Shown here in pieces: positions 1-9,939 of a stretch of 64,000 nucleotides of DNA; position 1 is the first letter of the stretch; each line of letters begins with the position of its first letter. The position numbers were made by a program, and so were the translations under genes. Below the pieces are notes generated by a model. It was not told the DNA's origin, ran no database searches, and worked only from the letters and a program-made list of their open reading frames with translations. The stretch is from Henricia sp. BOLD:AAB3569 (lineage: Eukaryota; Echinodermata; Asteroidea; Spinulosida; Echinasteridae): the NCBI GenBank assembly GCA_037783545.1, contig JBBELK010000008.1, positions 573,001 through 637,000 of the forward strand, given 5' to 3'.

Positions 1-1768
1 TGCTGAAGAAAACAAAGTATTAATTGTGTGCACCTGGAAAATGATGAAGGCAGGCAGGATCCGGTGAAGAAGTGTCGGTGCCATCTTGCCTTTTACGTTT
101 TCGATCTCATTGTGAAAAAGGTCTCTTCCTTTGATTTGAAGTTGATCCCAAGAAAAAACCCCAGTTTAAATTCGTGTCCATATATTACACCGTTGCCCAG
201 CCCGTTTCGCTATCGACGGCAATGCAGATCTTACGTATCCGTTCGTGTAACTCTCCGGGGCGTCCTGCTAACCGTAGTCGGGGGCCGGGCCGCACAGGGA
301 TCCGATCTCTCCGTTAAGGCCGCAGTGAGTTGTCTATAACTGGTTTGTCAGTTGCCCTGGTCTGGCCAAATCCTTCGCCTATAGAAGACTATTTTTAGTT
401 CAATAATGGAAAATCGAGAACCAGAGTTCTTGCAGATAAGTCGAGACTGCAGCGTATACTGGGAATAACGTATGTGTAGTGTATACAAACATGGAGCAAT
501 AGACATTCAGTGAGAGTGCATAAGCCTGAAGTGGCGAAACACGCCAGAATGCCCTCTTAAATGCAAAAGTAGTCAATTGATATGTAAATTTCTGGAGGGA
601 AAGGAATGCAAGGGAAGAATGTAAAGGCATTTGATCTATGTACCGAACGAAACTAAATTTACATAAACTGTGCTGTAAACATCTTCATTCATTAGTTGCC
701 AGATTTTCAGTTCCAAGAAAAATTTGGAATGTGTAAAAAAATTGCATTTTTCCTGGTGTGTTGTACGGACAATTACCCCGACACGATTTGCTCGACACAC
801 CAGCGCTAAAACCGGGGATTTTTTTTCACGTGACGTTTTCGGAAGCTCTGAGAAGCCTGACCCCTAACCCATAACCCCAACAGGCCATGTCTGCTTTGCA
901 TATTCTTTTTAGACATTTCAACCAATCATATTTAAGAGAAATTGCAACGGTACCAAATTAGCATTCGAACGTAAACAACAGTGCTAAACGCACGCGCGTT
1001 GGCGCCACGTTCGCTACGCGGCTGGATAACTTCATCCAACAGAGGGCGCACTTTTTAAAACGTGGAACAGCCGTGCATGATGTTTAGAGCCAATTACCAT
1101 GTCAAACGTCACACTTCGGTTGTCCATTTTTCCCCTCTCTATCACTCTGGACGAGAGGCGCGCAATTGCAAAGTCCGTACATGACGTCATCGCGTCTCAA
1201 TCCAGTGAGCTTTCATTCAACACGTGTGGCGCGAAGAAAATGCAACCAATACAATACGTCTGTTACCCTCCCCCCATCTTTTTTTATTTAAATCAGATAA
1301 AAACGGGACACGAAGGGTTGATTAAATCATTACTGTAGTTTTACTGGGATGCGCCGAAAGGGTTGATAGTCGGTCAAAATGCAAAGTGTCGGTGACGAGG
1401 AAAACCCGTCAAATGAGACAAGTTTACATACCCCTTGGCATTTCGACAAACCCTCCCGGACACAACATATCCCCTGCCATCCAGCCGTACTCTGTCCACA
1501 ATCCGCCCTGTCTATAATATACATGCATGTACATGTATCACGAAAATGTACATTCGGACTGTCTGAATTTTTACAGAAACTGTGGAATGAGAAACAGCAT
1601 TGCGCGGAGGTTTGGGCAACATTATTTTTTATTTTTTTGTATCTATATACTTATTTACTATTCTACCTCACCATTACCTCCATTCGGATCACGTGAGATT
1701 GTATTGTTCAGTAGCTTAGGTATGCCACTCATTCAAAGAAAGGAATGCCAGTCCTGCCAGTCAGCCCC
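1..1768. other. No gene recognised
   Basis: I see no convincing coding region. Open frames here are short, have no recognisable domain and lack coding-like composition. The stretch has a CRE-like TGACGTCAT near 1184 and a pyrimidine-rich run near 1268. The last few hundred bases may belong to the 5' terminal repeat of the DIRS-like element that follows, but no matching right-hand repeat is in the window to prove it. Confidence 0.5.
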
Positions 1769-1777
1769 TATATAAAG
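1769..1777 (+). promoter_or_regulatory. TATA box of the DIRS-like element
   Basis: TATATAAAG stands about 440 bp upstream of the gag ATG; without the inserted SINE the distance would be about 150 bp. It is the best core-promoter candidate for the element downstream. That it is used is inferred only from sequence and position. Confidence 0.45.
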
Positions 1778-1803
1778 GCACCCTCACCGGACGCTCACCA
1801 GTG

Positions 1804-2088
1804 GCGGTCGGGTTGGCGTACGGGTTCTTTCCTCGCCTTTCACCTCTGGGGTCCCGGGTTCGAATCCGGGGCGTGTATGTGGATTGGGTTTGCAGTCCCT
1901 ACTTGAACGCATAGGTTTTCCCCTGGGGGAATTTATCTGGGGGTTTTCCTCCCACTTCTAAAACTGCATCTCCTTCTTCGTCATCTCAAGTTGATAATAT
2001 AGTGTAGTTAAAAGCTAAAACCGTATAGTTGATGGCATAAAGGGCCTTAGTTGCCGAAGATGCCATAAAATATACAACAACAACAACA
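1804..2088 (+). mobile_element. tRNA-derived SINE (family A), copy 1
   Basis: The head carries a perfect pol III B box (GGTTCGAATCC, about 1858-1868) and an A-box-like stretch just upstream. The body ends in a (CAA)n tail at about 2074-2090. It is flanked by a perfect 13-bp target-site duplication, ACGCTCACCAGTG, at 1791-1803 and 2089-2101. The insertion lies between the DIRS TATA box and the gag ATG. Two further copies lie at 6064-6345 and 52291-52537, both on the minus strand. Confidence 0.92.
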
Positions 2089-2219
2089 ACGCTCACCAGT
2101 GTATTTTCAGTGGCTCATGCGTGAGCATATCGCAGCTTAGTACGCGTTTTTTTGCGCTACTTTAATACGTGCCACACCTTGCTTGGACCACGCTGTGGCC
2201 CGTAACGGTTTCTATAGCT

Positions 2220-3548
2220 ATGGCCGAGACCACCGAGTCAGTTTTGCAGGTCAATCCGTCTGAAGATGAAGCGCTTTTTGAGCAATTAGACAACGAGCTT
2301 TCTGGCTGGCCGGCTGCTACTGCTAGTACAGCAACGCCGAGTACAAGCAAACCAGTTGCGACACCAGCGAAAAAGCGCACTGCTAAGCGTAAAAATACAG
2401 GGCAAGACGCGAGCACTCCCGCAGCATGTAAAGCTAAGAAAAATGACGGCGATTTACGGGAAATAGTCGTTTCCTTGCAACAAAGCGTAGCTTCTTTGAC
2501 CGAAGCATTTTCACGCCAAAACCACCAGCCGGTATTTGCGAGCACCCATGTTGTCGCTAATGATTATGCAGCTAGCGAGGGCGAAATAATAGACGATGAC
2601 GACGAGCTTGATGCAGTCTTAACGGGGTTCGCACCTGAAAAGGGCGAGACAAAAATGATTAATACCGCACCTGAAAAGGGCGATGACACGTTCACCGAAG
2701 GTGACATAGACAACCTGTTAGGCAATGACCAAAATAAGGTTGAAGATGAATTGCTGACCGAAATGGCGGCGCTTATTGAGGGCGATGACAAAGAAAGCCT
2801 GGCCCTTAATGACCAGTTGGCCAAGACCATAAATGCACTGGCTCGAGGCAAAATACAAAGCGAAAAGCTTGATGAGAAAATCAAAAAATACGATAAACCA
2901 AGCAATTGTAAAAACCTCTGTATCACCAGAGTGAACCCTGAAATCTGGGCGATTCTCAAACCCACAACCAGAACAAAAGACGTCAAATTCCAGAAAATCC
3001 AGAACGCTTTTGTGAAAGCGTCCACTGCCATTTCAATTGTTACCGATCAATTGTTAAAGTCACGTAACAATAGTGACACTGGCCCGGACACCGCTCAACT
3101 CATTCGAATGCTCGTTGATGCGGTCGCCATTCTTGGCGCAGGAAACTCGCAGTTGAATCTGCGGAGACGAGATAGGCCTAATATTCGGCCAGATCTAAGC
3201 GCCAAGTATGCGCCACTTTGCTCCTCGCAGGTGCCCTGTACAGATCATTTATTTGGGGACGACTTGGTGCAATCTTGCAAAATGATCCAAGAGACCAGCA
3301 AAATTGGCTCGAAAATCCTTGGCCCTGAAAGTTATAGCAACCGTCGGGCCGGTCACTCCTCCCGACGATCGGGGGATTTTCGATCTCGGGGATTTCCCAA
3401 ACAGGCTTACTATGGTCGCCAACAGAGGGCGCCCTACCGCCGAGGTCGAGGTCGCGGTTATCGCACCAGTTACATGTACAACAACCAACAGTTGTACCAT
3501 CAGCAACAACAACCCACTGGCATAACAGCCAGGAAACCGGTGGATTAG
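2220..3548 (+). CDS. DIRS-like gag-like ORF1 protein
   Basis: The frame encodes about 442 aa from the ATG at 2220. It is open further upstream to 2169 from a non-ATG codon, but the ATG gives the natural start MAETTES. The N-terminus is acidic and Ser/Thr/Pro-rich with a basic patch (PAKKRTAKRK). A helical middle region follows, then an Arg/Gly-rich, Gln/Tyr-rich C-terminus (RGRGRGYR) suited to RNA binding. There is no CCHC knuckle, as usual for DIRS gag. It stops at 3546-3548 inside the still-open RT frame, which is in the -1 frame, so translational coupling or frameshifting is possible. The role as nucleocapsid-like protein is inferred from position and composition. Confidence 0.7.
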   Translation: MAETTESVLQVNPSEDEALFEQLDNELSGWPAATASTATPSTSKPVATPAKKRTAKRKNTGQDASTPAACKAKKNDGDLREIVVSLQQSVASLTEAFSRQNHQPVFASTHVVANDYAASEGEIIDDDDELDAVLTGFAPEKGETKMINTAPEKGDDTFTEGDIDNLLGNDQNKVEDELLTEMAALIEGDDKESLALNDQLAKTINALARGKIQSEKLDEKIKKYDKPSNCKNLCITRVNPEIWAILKPTTRTKDVKFQKIQNAFVKASTAISIVTDQLLKSRNNSDTGPDTAQLIRMLVDAVAILGAGNSQLNLRRRDRPNIRPDLSAKYAPLCSSQVPCTDHLFGDDLVQSCKMIQETSKIGSKILGPESYSNRRAGHSSRRSGDFRSRGFPKQAYYGRQQRAPYRRGRGRGYRTSYMYNNQQLYHQQQQPTGITARKPVD

Positions 3549-3643
3549 AACCGGCAGAGTGCTTAAACCGTGCACAAACTCAAGTAAGTAAGTGCAAGAC
3601 CTCGAATTTTCCCTGTACCTCTAAAATTATAATAGCAGGGAGA

Positions 3644-5611
3644 TTGGGTCAGTTTGTTGCCGCGTGGGAAAATATCACTTCTGACGAATGGATTTTAGAT
3701 ACCATTGCACATTGTCATATTGAGTTTGATAATTCACCTGTCCAAACAATTTACCCTCGACCTATACTGTTCAACAATTCCCAGTGTGAATTGATTGATA
3801 ACGAAATCCAGATCCTACAGTGTAAAGGGGCCATAGTTCGAGTAGCACCCTGTCGGGGGCAATTTGTTTCAAACATTTTTCTTCGTCCTAAGAAGAATGG
3901 CTCAATGCGCCCAATCATTAATTTAAAAGCACTGAACAAATTTGTCTCTTATCACCATTTCAAAATGGAGACACTGGAATATGCACTAACACTTATTCGT
4001 CCTGGCTGTTACATGGCATCTATAGATCTAAAGGACGCATATTTTACTATTCCAATAGCTCAGAAACATCAGAAATTCTTACGATTTCAATGGCGTGATG
4101 AGCTCTGGCAATTCACTTGCCTGTGTTTTGGACTAGCTAGTGCACCACGAATATTTACGAAAATAATGAAACCAGTTGTAGCGACTTTGCGCAACATTGG
4201 TCACATTTCTGCCAATTATATTGACGACTCCCTCCTCATTGGGGACACAATGAATGAATGCAACCAAAATGTTCTTGACAGGTGTGCACTGTTGCAGGAC
4301 CTGGGATTTGTAATTAATGAAGAAAAATCCAATTTTTCTCCTGGCAAAGTAATAGATTTTTTGGGATTTACTATAAATACCAACGAAATGTCGGTACGAT
4401 TGCCTGTACAGAAGGCAATTTCAGTTATGAATGAATGTGCTAATCTTGTCAAACAAACTGACCCAACCATACTGCTTGTGTCACGAGTAATTGGGAAACT
4501 TGTTTCTTGTTTCCCTGCAGTTCCACTGGGTCCTTTATTCTATAGAAGTTTGGAAATTTCAAAAGACCATGCTTTGAGATTACATGATGGTAATTACAAT
4601 GCAAAAATGCATTTGTCTGAAGAAGCAATATCCGATTTGCAATGGTGGATAAATAACTTAAAATCCGCTTTTCGAAATATCTTGCCTCATGTTGCAGATA
4701 TTGAAATCTTTACCGATGCATCCTTGGAAGGATGGGGAGCCTCATGCACTAACAGTAACATATGTACTAATGGCCGATGGACCTCGGGGGAAAAATTATT
4801 CCATATAAATTACCTTGAGCTTCTAGCAGTTATGCATGCGTTGCGGTCCATTGTCACACTTGTGAAAAACAAAACAATATCTGTTAAATTAGATAATGTC
4901 ACGGCCGTAGCATATGTAAATCACATGGGAGGCAGTCATTCAGAGGATCTGAATAATTTGGCAAAATGCCTTTGGCGCTGGTGTGTACAGAGTAATGTTT
5001 GGTTAATTGCACACCACGTTCCCGGCAGTCATAATACTGCTGCGGATTCACCGTCACGAACATTTAATGACCATCTTGAATGGAAATTGAATCCACAGAC
5101 CTTCAGCAAAATTTTGACTCATTTTGACATTATACCAAGTGTTGATCTTTTCGCATCAAGGCTTAATTATCAATTAAAACCATTTGTTTCATGGTTTCCT
5201 GATCCGGAGGCAAGACAGTGTGATGCCTTTTCATTTTCATGGTCAAATGAGGTGATTTATGCTTTTCCTCCTTTTTCTGTTATTGACAGAGTTTTGCACA
5301 AGATAGAAATGGACCAATCTACAGGAATTTTTGTGTTTCCTATGTGGCAGACTCAGCACTGGTTTCCCAGGCTCCTTCGTCTGCTTATAGCACTTCCCGT
5401 GATGTTGTCCAAAACAGAGTTACTCTCGCTTCCGCACGCTCCACATCAGCGTCATCCGCTAGAAAGACAAATGACAATCTGTACTGCTCTCTTATCAGGC
5501 GAGCCTTCATCTCATATGGCGTGTGATACGTTGCAATATTCGATAATGCACAAATATATGTGCGATGTTGAACATATATGTGCGATGTTTGACATATATG
5601 TGCGATGTTAA
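3644..5611 (+). CDS. DIRS-like RT-RNase H polyprotein, truncated
   Basis: Reverse transcriptase with RNase H. The frame is open upstream of 3644 through the gag stop; 3644 is a TTG, not a proven start. The N-terminal AGRLGQF...W..IT.D.W motif is typical of DIRS. RT motifs include IDLKDAYF and the catalytic YIDD near residue 191. RNase H begins with FTDAS near residue 355 and ends with HHVPGSHNTAADSPSR. From about residue 500, DLFASRLN...FVSWFPDP...FPPF matches the methylase-like domain that follows RNase H in DIRS elements. The last ~30 residues are read from the 20-bp satellite. No tyrosine recombinase follows, so integration function is lost from this copy. Confidence 0.85.
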   Translation: MGQFVAAWENITSDEWILDTIAHCHIEFDNSPVQTIYPRPILFNNSQCELIDNEIQILQCKGAIVRVAPCRGQFVSNIFLRPKKNGSMRPIINLKALNKFVSYHHFKMETLEYALTLIRPGCYMASIDLKDAYFTIPIAQKHQKFLRFQWRDELWQFTCLCFGLASAPRIFTKIMKPVVATLRNIGHISANYIDDSLLIGDTMNECNQNVLDRCALLQDLGFVINEEKSNFSPGKVIDFLGFTINTNEMSVRLPVQKAISVMNECANLVKQTDPTILLVSRVIGKLVSCFPAVPLGPLFYRSLEISKDHALRLHDGNYNAKMHLSEEAISDLQWWINNLKSAFRNILPHVADIEIFTDASLEGWGASCTNSNICTNGRWTSGEKLFHINYLELLAVMHALRSIVTLVKNKTISVKLDNVTAVAYVNHMGGSHSEDLNNLAKCLWRWCVQSNVWLIAHHVPGSHNTAADSPSRTFNDHLEWKLNPQTFSKILTHFDIIPSVDLFASRLNYQLKPFVSWFPDPEARQCDAFSFSWSNEVIYAFPPFSVIDRVLHKIEMDQSTGIFVFPMWQTQHWFPRLLRLLIALPVMLSKTELLSLPHAPHQRHPLERQMTICTALLSGEPSSHMACDTLQYSIMHKYMCDVEHICAMFDIYVRC

Positions 5612-5830
5612 ACATATATGTGCGATGTTAGATATATATGTGCGATGTTTTTTCATATGTATGCGATGTTGAAAATATATGTGCAATAATTTGACATATA
5701 TATGCAATGTTTTTTCATATGTATGCGATGTTAAAAATATATGTGCAATAATTTGACATATATATGCAATGTTAAAAATATATGTACGATATTTCGACAT
5801 AAATGTGGGATATTTCAATGTGTGGGGTCG
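5538..5830. repeat. 20-bp AT-rich tandem repeat
   Basis: A period-20 array of ACATATATGTGCGATGTT-type units, each holding the palindrome CATATATG. The first units are regular and later ones diverge (TTTTTTCATATGTATGCG, AATATATGTGCAATAA). It starts exactly where the DIRS-like coding sequence ends, and its first units supply the stop codon of that frame. Confidence 0.9.
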
Positions 5831-5854
5831 CGGTGTTCGTGATATGTGGGTATG

Positions 5855-6050
5855 ATCTTTCATAGATTGGTTCCCGATCCCTATAGATTGGTTCGCTTAT
5901 TGCGAAAGTGTGGAATATGTGGACGGGAACCAGTCTATTCTCCTGTGTGGAATATGTGGACGGGAACCAGTCTAGATCTTTCAATGTACATGCTAGACTG
6001 GTTCCCGGTCCACATATTCCACATACAACGACTGAATAATTCAGTCTAGT
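5855..6050. repeat. Foldback repeat with TAGACTGGTTCCCG motifs
   Basis: Several direct and inverted copies of TAGACTGGTTCCCG / CGGGAACCAGTCTA, joined by GTGGAATATGTGGAC segments. The stretch 5994-6050 is homologous, in opposite orientation, to the 80-bp MITE at 39522-39601, including the CAACGACTGAAT...TTCAGTC part. It looks like several MITE copies inserted in one another. Confidence 0.7.
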
Positions 6051-6063
6051 CAAAACATTTTTG

Positions 6064-6345
6064 TTGTTGTTGTATATTTTATGGCATCTTCGGCAACTAA
6101 GGCCCTTTATGCCATCAACTATACGGTTTTAGCTTTAACTATACTATATTATCAACTTGAGATGACGAAGAAGGAGTTGCAGTTTTAGAAGTGGGAGGAA
6201 AACCCCCAGAGAAATGCCCCAGGGGAAAACCCACGCGGTCAAGTATAGGGACTGCAAACCCAATCCACATACACGCCCCGGATTCGAACCCGGGACCCCA
6301 GAGGTGAAAGGCGAGGAAAGAACCCGTACGCCAACCCAACCGCCC
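6064..6345 (-). mobile_element. tRNA-derived SINE (family A), copy 2
   Basis: Reverse complement of the family-A SINE, running from the (TTG)n tail to the tRNA-like head, with the B box (GGATTCGAACC on the plus strand) near 6279. Flanks CAAAACATTTTTG (from 6051) and CAAAACGTTTTTTG (from 6347) look like an imperfect ~13-bp target duplication. Confidence 0.88.
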
Positions 6346-6360
6346 CCAAAACGTTTTTTG

Positions 6361-7313
6361 GTGCGCGATGATAACCGTTTTCTCCTTTGTTTATTCAGAG
6401 ACGTAAAGAGAAAAATGGGTTTTGTTTGTGTATTTTAACTTAGCAATGAAAATAGCGTCCAAAAATAATATCGACGAGGAAAAAAATTCAATGCAATCCC
6501 CAGTTTGGATGTGGAAGCTTTGTGAAATTGCTCATGGTAGCCACAGACCTTTGTGGATGTGGAAGCAAAAAGGTTAATTACTGCACTTTTTTAAAGAACC
6601 AGATAAATTATTGTGCAAAACATCGGTCTTTTGAGAACGCGAAATTTCAGAATGGTCATGAGAAAAATATGAAAAATTATATGGTATCAACATTTCAACC
6701 CCTATTGGAAAAATTGTAGGGGGTTGGGGGGGGGGGGGGGGGGGGAGAGGGGGGGGGGGGGGGGGAGGGGGGTGAGGGGGGGGGGGGGGGGATCTGCTCA
6801 AAAATGTGATCTGGACACGCTCCTTTAAAGGAGCGCCAGATCACATTTTTGAGCCACCCATGTTTCCCATGGTAATTGAGATTTTGGTATCTTATTGTCT
6901 GTCAAATTTTTCTCGTTACCATTAAGAAATTTCACGTTCTCAATCTGTATATATTTTAAGGATATCGCCGGAAATAGACCGATGTTTTGCAAAATAATTT
7001 ATCTAGCTGGTTCCATAGAACAGTGCAGTAATTCACCTTTTTGTTTCCACATCCAAACTGGGGATTGCATTAAAAAAAATTCCCCGTCGATATTATTTTT
7101 GGGAGGTATTGTACGTATGATTGCAAAGTTAAAACAGACAAACAAAACCCTTTTTAACTGAAAACGCTCCTTTAACGGCGAGTCACCCTTGCGGGCCCCA
7201 TAACCTTTATTTCTGACCTTCATCCGTCGCGTAGCCTATGGTACATGGTATGGTTTATTCAATAATTATGTCACGCCTAAATAAACAAAGGAGAAACGGC
7301 TTTCATCGCGCAC
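6361..7313. mobile_element. Long foldback element with poly-G centre
   Basis: The left arm (6361-6717) and right arm (about 6860-7313) are imperfect reverse complements. The ends share GTGCGCGATGA and CTCCTTTGTTTAT; inner shared blocks include CAATCCCCAGTTTGGATGTG and AAAACATCGGTCT. Near the middle is a poly-G run (6718-6790) and a short perfect hairpin built on GATCTGG...CTCCTTTAAAGGAG...CCAGATC. No transposase frame is present, so this is a non-autonomous DNA element. No clear target duplication is seen. Confidence 0.75.
6718..6790. repeat. Poly-G low-complexity tract
   Basis: Almost pure G broken by a few A and T. It sits near the centre of the surrounding foldback. Length may be unreliable in the assembly. 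Confidence 0.9.
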
Positions 7314-7379
7314 GTGTTTCTCATCACGTTATTACGGAAGCTTAAATGACCATCCGCGTTACTGCGTTACGGAGATAAT

Positions 7380-7619
7380 TTATCGCGGAAACACTGATTT
7401 CTGTGATAATAACACGGAATTCCCCGATAGCCTATCTGGGAAACACAGATTTCAGAGATACCGTATCTCGGAAACACGGTTTACCGAGTTACCGTATCTC
7501 GGAAACACGTATTACCGAGATACCGTATCTCGGAAACACGGTTTACTGAGATACCGTATCTCGGAAACACGGTTTACCGAGATACCGTATCTCGGAAACA
7601 CGGTTTACCGAGTTACCGT
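7380..7619. repeat. 31-bp palindromic satellite, left block
   Basis: The monomer is 31 bp and carries the near-perfect palindrome CCGAGATAC-C-GTATCTCGG plus the spacer AAACACGGTTTA. Copies before about 7450 are degenerate. The block ends at ACCGAGTTACCGT, exactly where the TIR of the 9.26-kb element starts. The same satellite resumes in the same orientation at 16879. Confidence 0.92.
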
Positions 7620-9935
7620 CCCAGGTAGCAAGCCCATATGGGGCCCATATGGGAAATACCTGGGCTATCTGGGCATTGCCAAACCCATATGTATTCCATA
7701 TTGGGCCCATATGGGTTTCCTCAAATGGGTGTCCATATGGGCTGGCCCGTATGGGTAACATATGGGATAAACCTGGGCAAGCCCATATGGGATTAACACG
7801 ATCTGGCCCATATGGGATTCTTATGGGATACACCTGGGCAAGCCCATATGAAATCTAGCTGGGCTGACCCATATGGGAATCGTACGGGATAAACCCGGGC
7901 AACCCCATATGGGATCTACACGGGCTGGCCCGTATGGGTAACATATGGGATAAACCTGGGCAAGCCCATATGGGATTAACACGATCTGGCCCATATGGGA
8001 TTCTTATGGGATACACCTGGGCAAGCCCATATGAAATCTAGCTGGGCTGACCCATATGGGAATCGTACGGGATAAACCCGGGCAACCCCATATGGGATCT
8101 ACACGGGCTGGCCCATATGGGAATCATGTGGGATAAGCTGGGCAAGGCCAAATGGGATTAATACGATCTGGCCCATATGGGATTCTTATGGGATAAACCT
8201 GGGCAAGCCCATATGAAATATAGCTGGGCTGACCCATATGTGAATTGTATGGGATAAACCCGGGCAACCCCATATGGGATCTACCTGGGCTGGCCAGTAT
8301 GGGAATCATATGGGAAAAACCTGGGCAAACCCAAATGGGATATACACGGGCTGGCCCATATGGGAATCATGTGGGATAAACCTGGGCAAGCCCAAATGGG
8401 ATCAACACGGGTCGGCCCATATGGGAATCATATGGGATAAACGGGGGCAAGCACACATGGGATTTATATGGGTTGGCCCACATGGGATTTATATGGGATA
8501 GACATGGACAAACCCATATGGGATATACACGGGTATGCCCATGTGGGAATCATATGGGATAAACATGGGCATATCCATATGGGATCTACGCGGACTGGCC
8601 CATATGGGAATCATATGGAATAAACACGGGCAAGCCCACATGGGATCTACACGGGCTGGACCATAAGGGAATCATATGGGATAAACCTGGGAAAGCCCGT
8701 ATGGGATCTACACGGTTCAGCCCATATGGGAATCATATGGGATAAACAAGGACAAACCCACATGAGATTTATATGGGTAGGCCCACATGGGATTTATATG
8801 GGATAGACTTGGACAAACCGATATGGGATCTACACGGGTTGACCCATATGGGAATCATATGGAATAAACATGCGCAAGCCCATATATGGGATCTACACGG
8901 GTTGGCCCATATGGAAATTATGTGGTATAAACCTGGGAAAGCGTATACTGGATCTACGCGGGCTAGCCCGTATGGGAATCATATGGGATAAACATGGGAA
9001 AGCCCGTATGGGATCTACACGGGTCAGCCCATATGGGAATCATATGGGATAAACAAGGACAAGCCCACATGATATTTATATGGGTTGGCCCACGTGGGAT
9101 TTATATGGGATAGACATGGACAAACCCATATGGGATCTACACGGGTTGGTCCATATGGGAATCATATGCAATAAACATGGGCAAGCCCATATATAAGGGA
9201 TATACACGGGCTGGACCATAAGGGAATCATATGGGATAAACCTGGGAAAGCCCGTATGGGATCTCGGTTCAGCCCATATGGGAATCATATGGGATAAACA
9301 AGGACAAACCCACATGAGATTTATATGGGTAGGCCCACATGGGATTTATATGGGATAGACTTGGACAAACCGATATGGGATCTACACGGGTTGACCCATA
9401 TGGGAATCATATGGAATAAACATGCGCAAGCCCATATATGGGATATATTGCACGGGTTGGCCCATATGGAAATCATGTGGGATAAACCTGGGAAAGCCTA
9501 TATTGGATCTACTAGGGCTAGCCCGTATGGGAATCGTATGGGATAAACATGGGAAAGCCCGTATGGGATCTACACGGGTTGGTCCATATTGGAATCATAT
9601 GCAATAAACATGGGCAAGCCCATATATAAGGGATATACACAGGTTGGCCCATATGGAAATCATGTAGGATAAACCTGGGAAAGCCTAGTATATGGTATCA
9701 ATTAAGCGGGCTGGCCTGTATGGGAATCATATGGGATAAACCACCGGTTGGCCCATACGGGAATTATATGGGATGGGTATATAATCCCATATATTGGATT
9801 CATCTGGGCTGGCGCAAATGGGGATCATGTACGTGGGAACATCTCGGCCGGGGAATCCCATATGGGCTTCTCAAGAGTTGGCCCATATATGGGTATCATA
9901 TGATAGAAACATTGACATGCCCACATGGATATTGG
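7620..9935. repeat. CCCATATGGG tandem array, left arm
   Basis: The unit is about 62-63 bp, built on GCCCATATGGGATCTACACG, GGCTGGCCCATATGGGAATC and ATATGGGATAAACCTGGGC. Near the left end a block of about 165 bp is duplicated (from about 7735 and again from about 7905). Each unit holds two or more CATATG palindromes. Long frames on both strands come from the lack of stops in the palindromic unit and are not taken as genes. Confidence 0.93.
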
Positions 9936-9939
9936 GGGA

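Larger units (their letters stand above)
1769..5535 (+). mobile_element. DIRS-like retrotransposon, 3' truncated
   Basis: The element has a TATA-containing leader, a gag-like frame and an overlapping RT-RNaseH frame with the DIRS-type C-terminal domain. DIRS elements normally follow this with a tyrosine recombinase and inverted/internal complementary repeats. Here the coding similarity stops near 5535, where a 20-bp satellite begins, so recombinase and right terminus are missing. The left boundary is not defined. The copy is probably dead for lack of integration machinery, although both remaining frames are open. Confidence 0.75.

Noticed and set aside
1-340. 103-codon frame at the left edge
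   Set aside because: No domain, no repeat homology and unremarkable composition; a chance frame is the simplest reading.
6214-6438. 74-codon frame over the SINE
   Set aside because: It is read across the tRNA-like head of SINE family A and has no relation to protein coding.
6718-6790. Poly-G tract as a functional G-quadruplex
   Set aside because: Possible in principle, but the tract is a homopolymer at the centre of a foldback and its length may be an assembly artefact.
7620-9935. CCATATGG as SRF CArG boxes
   Set aside because: A CArG box needs six A/T between CC and GG; here there are four, flanked by further C and G.
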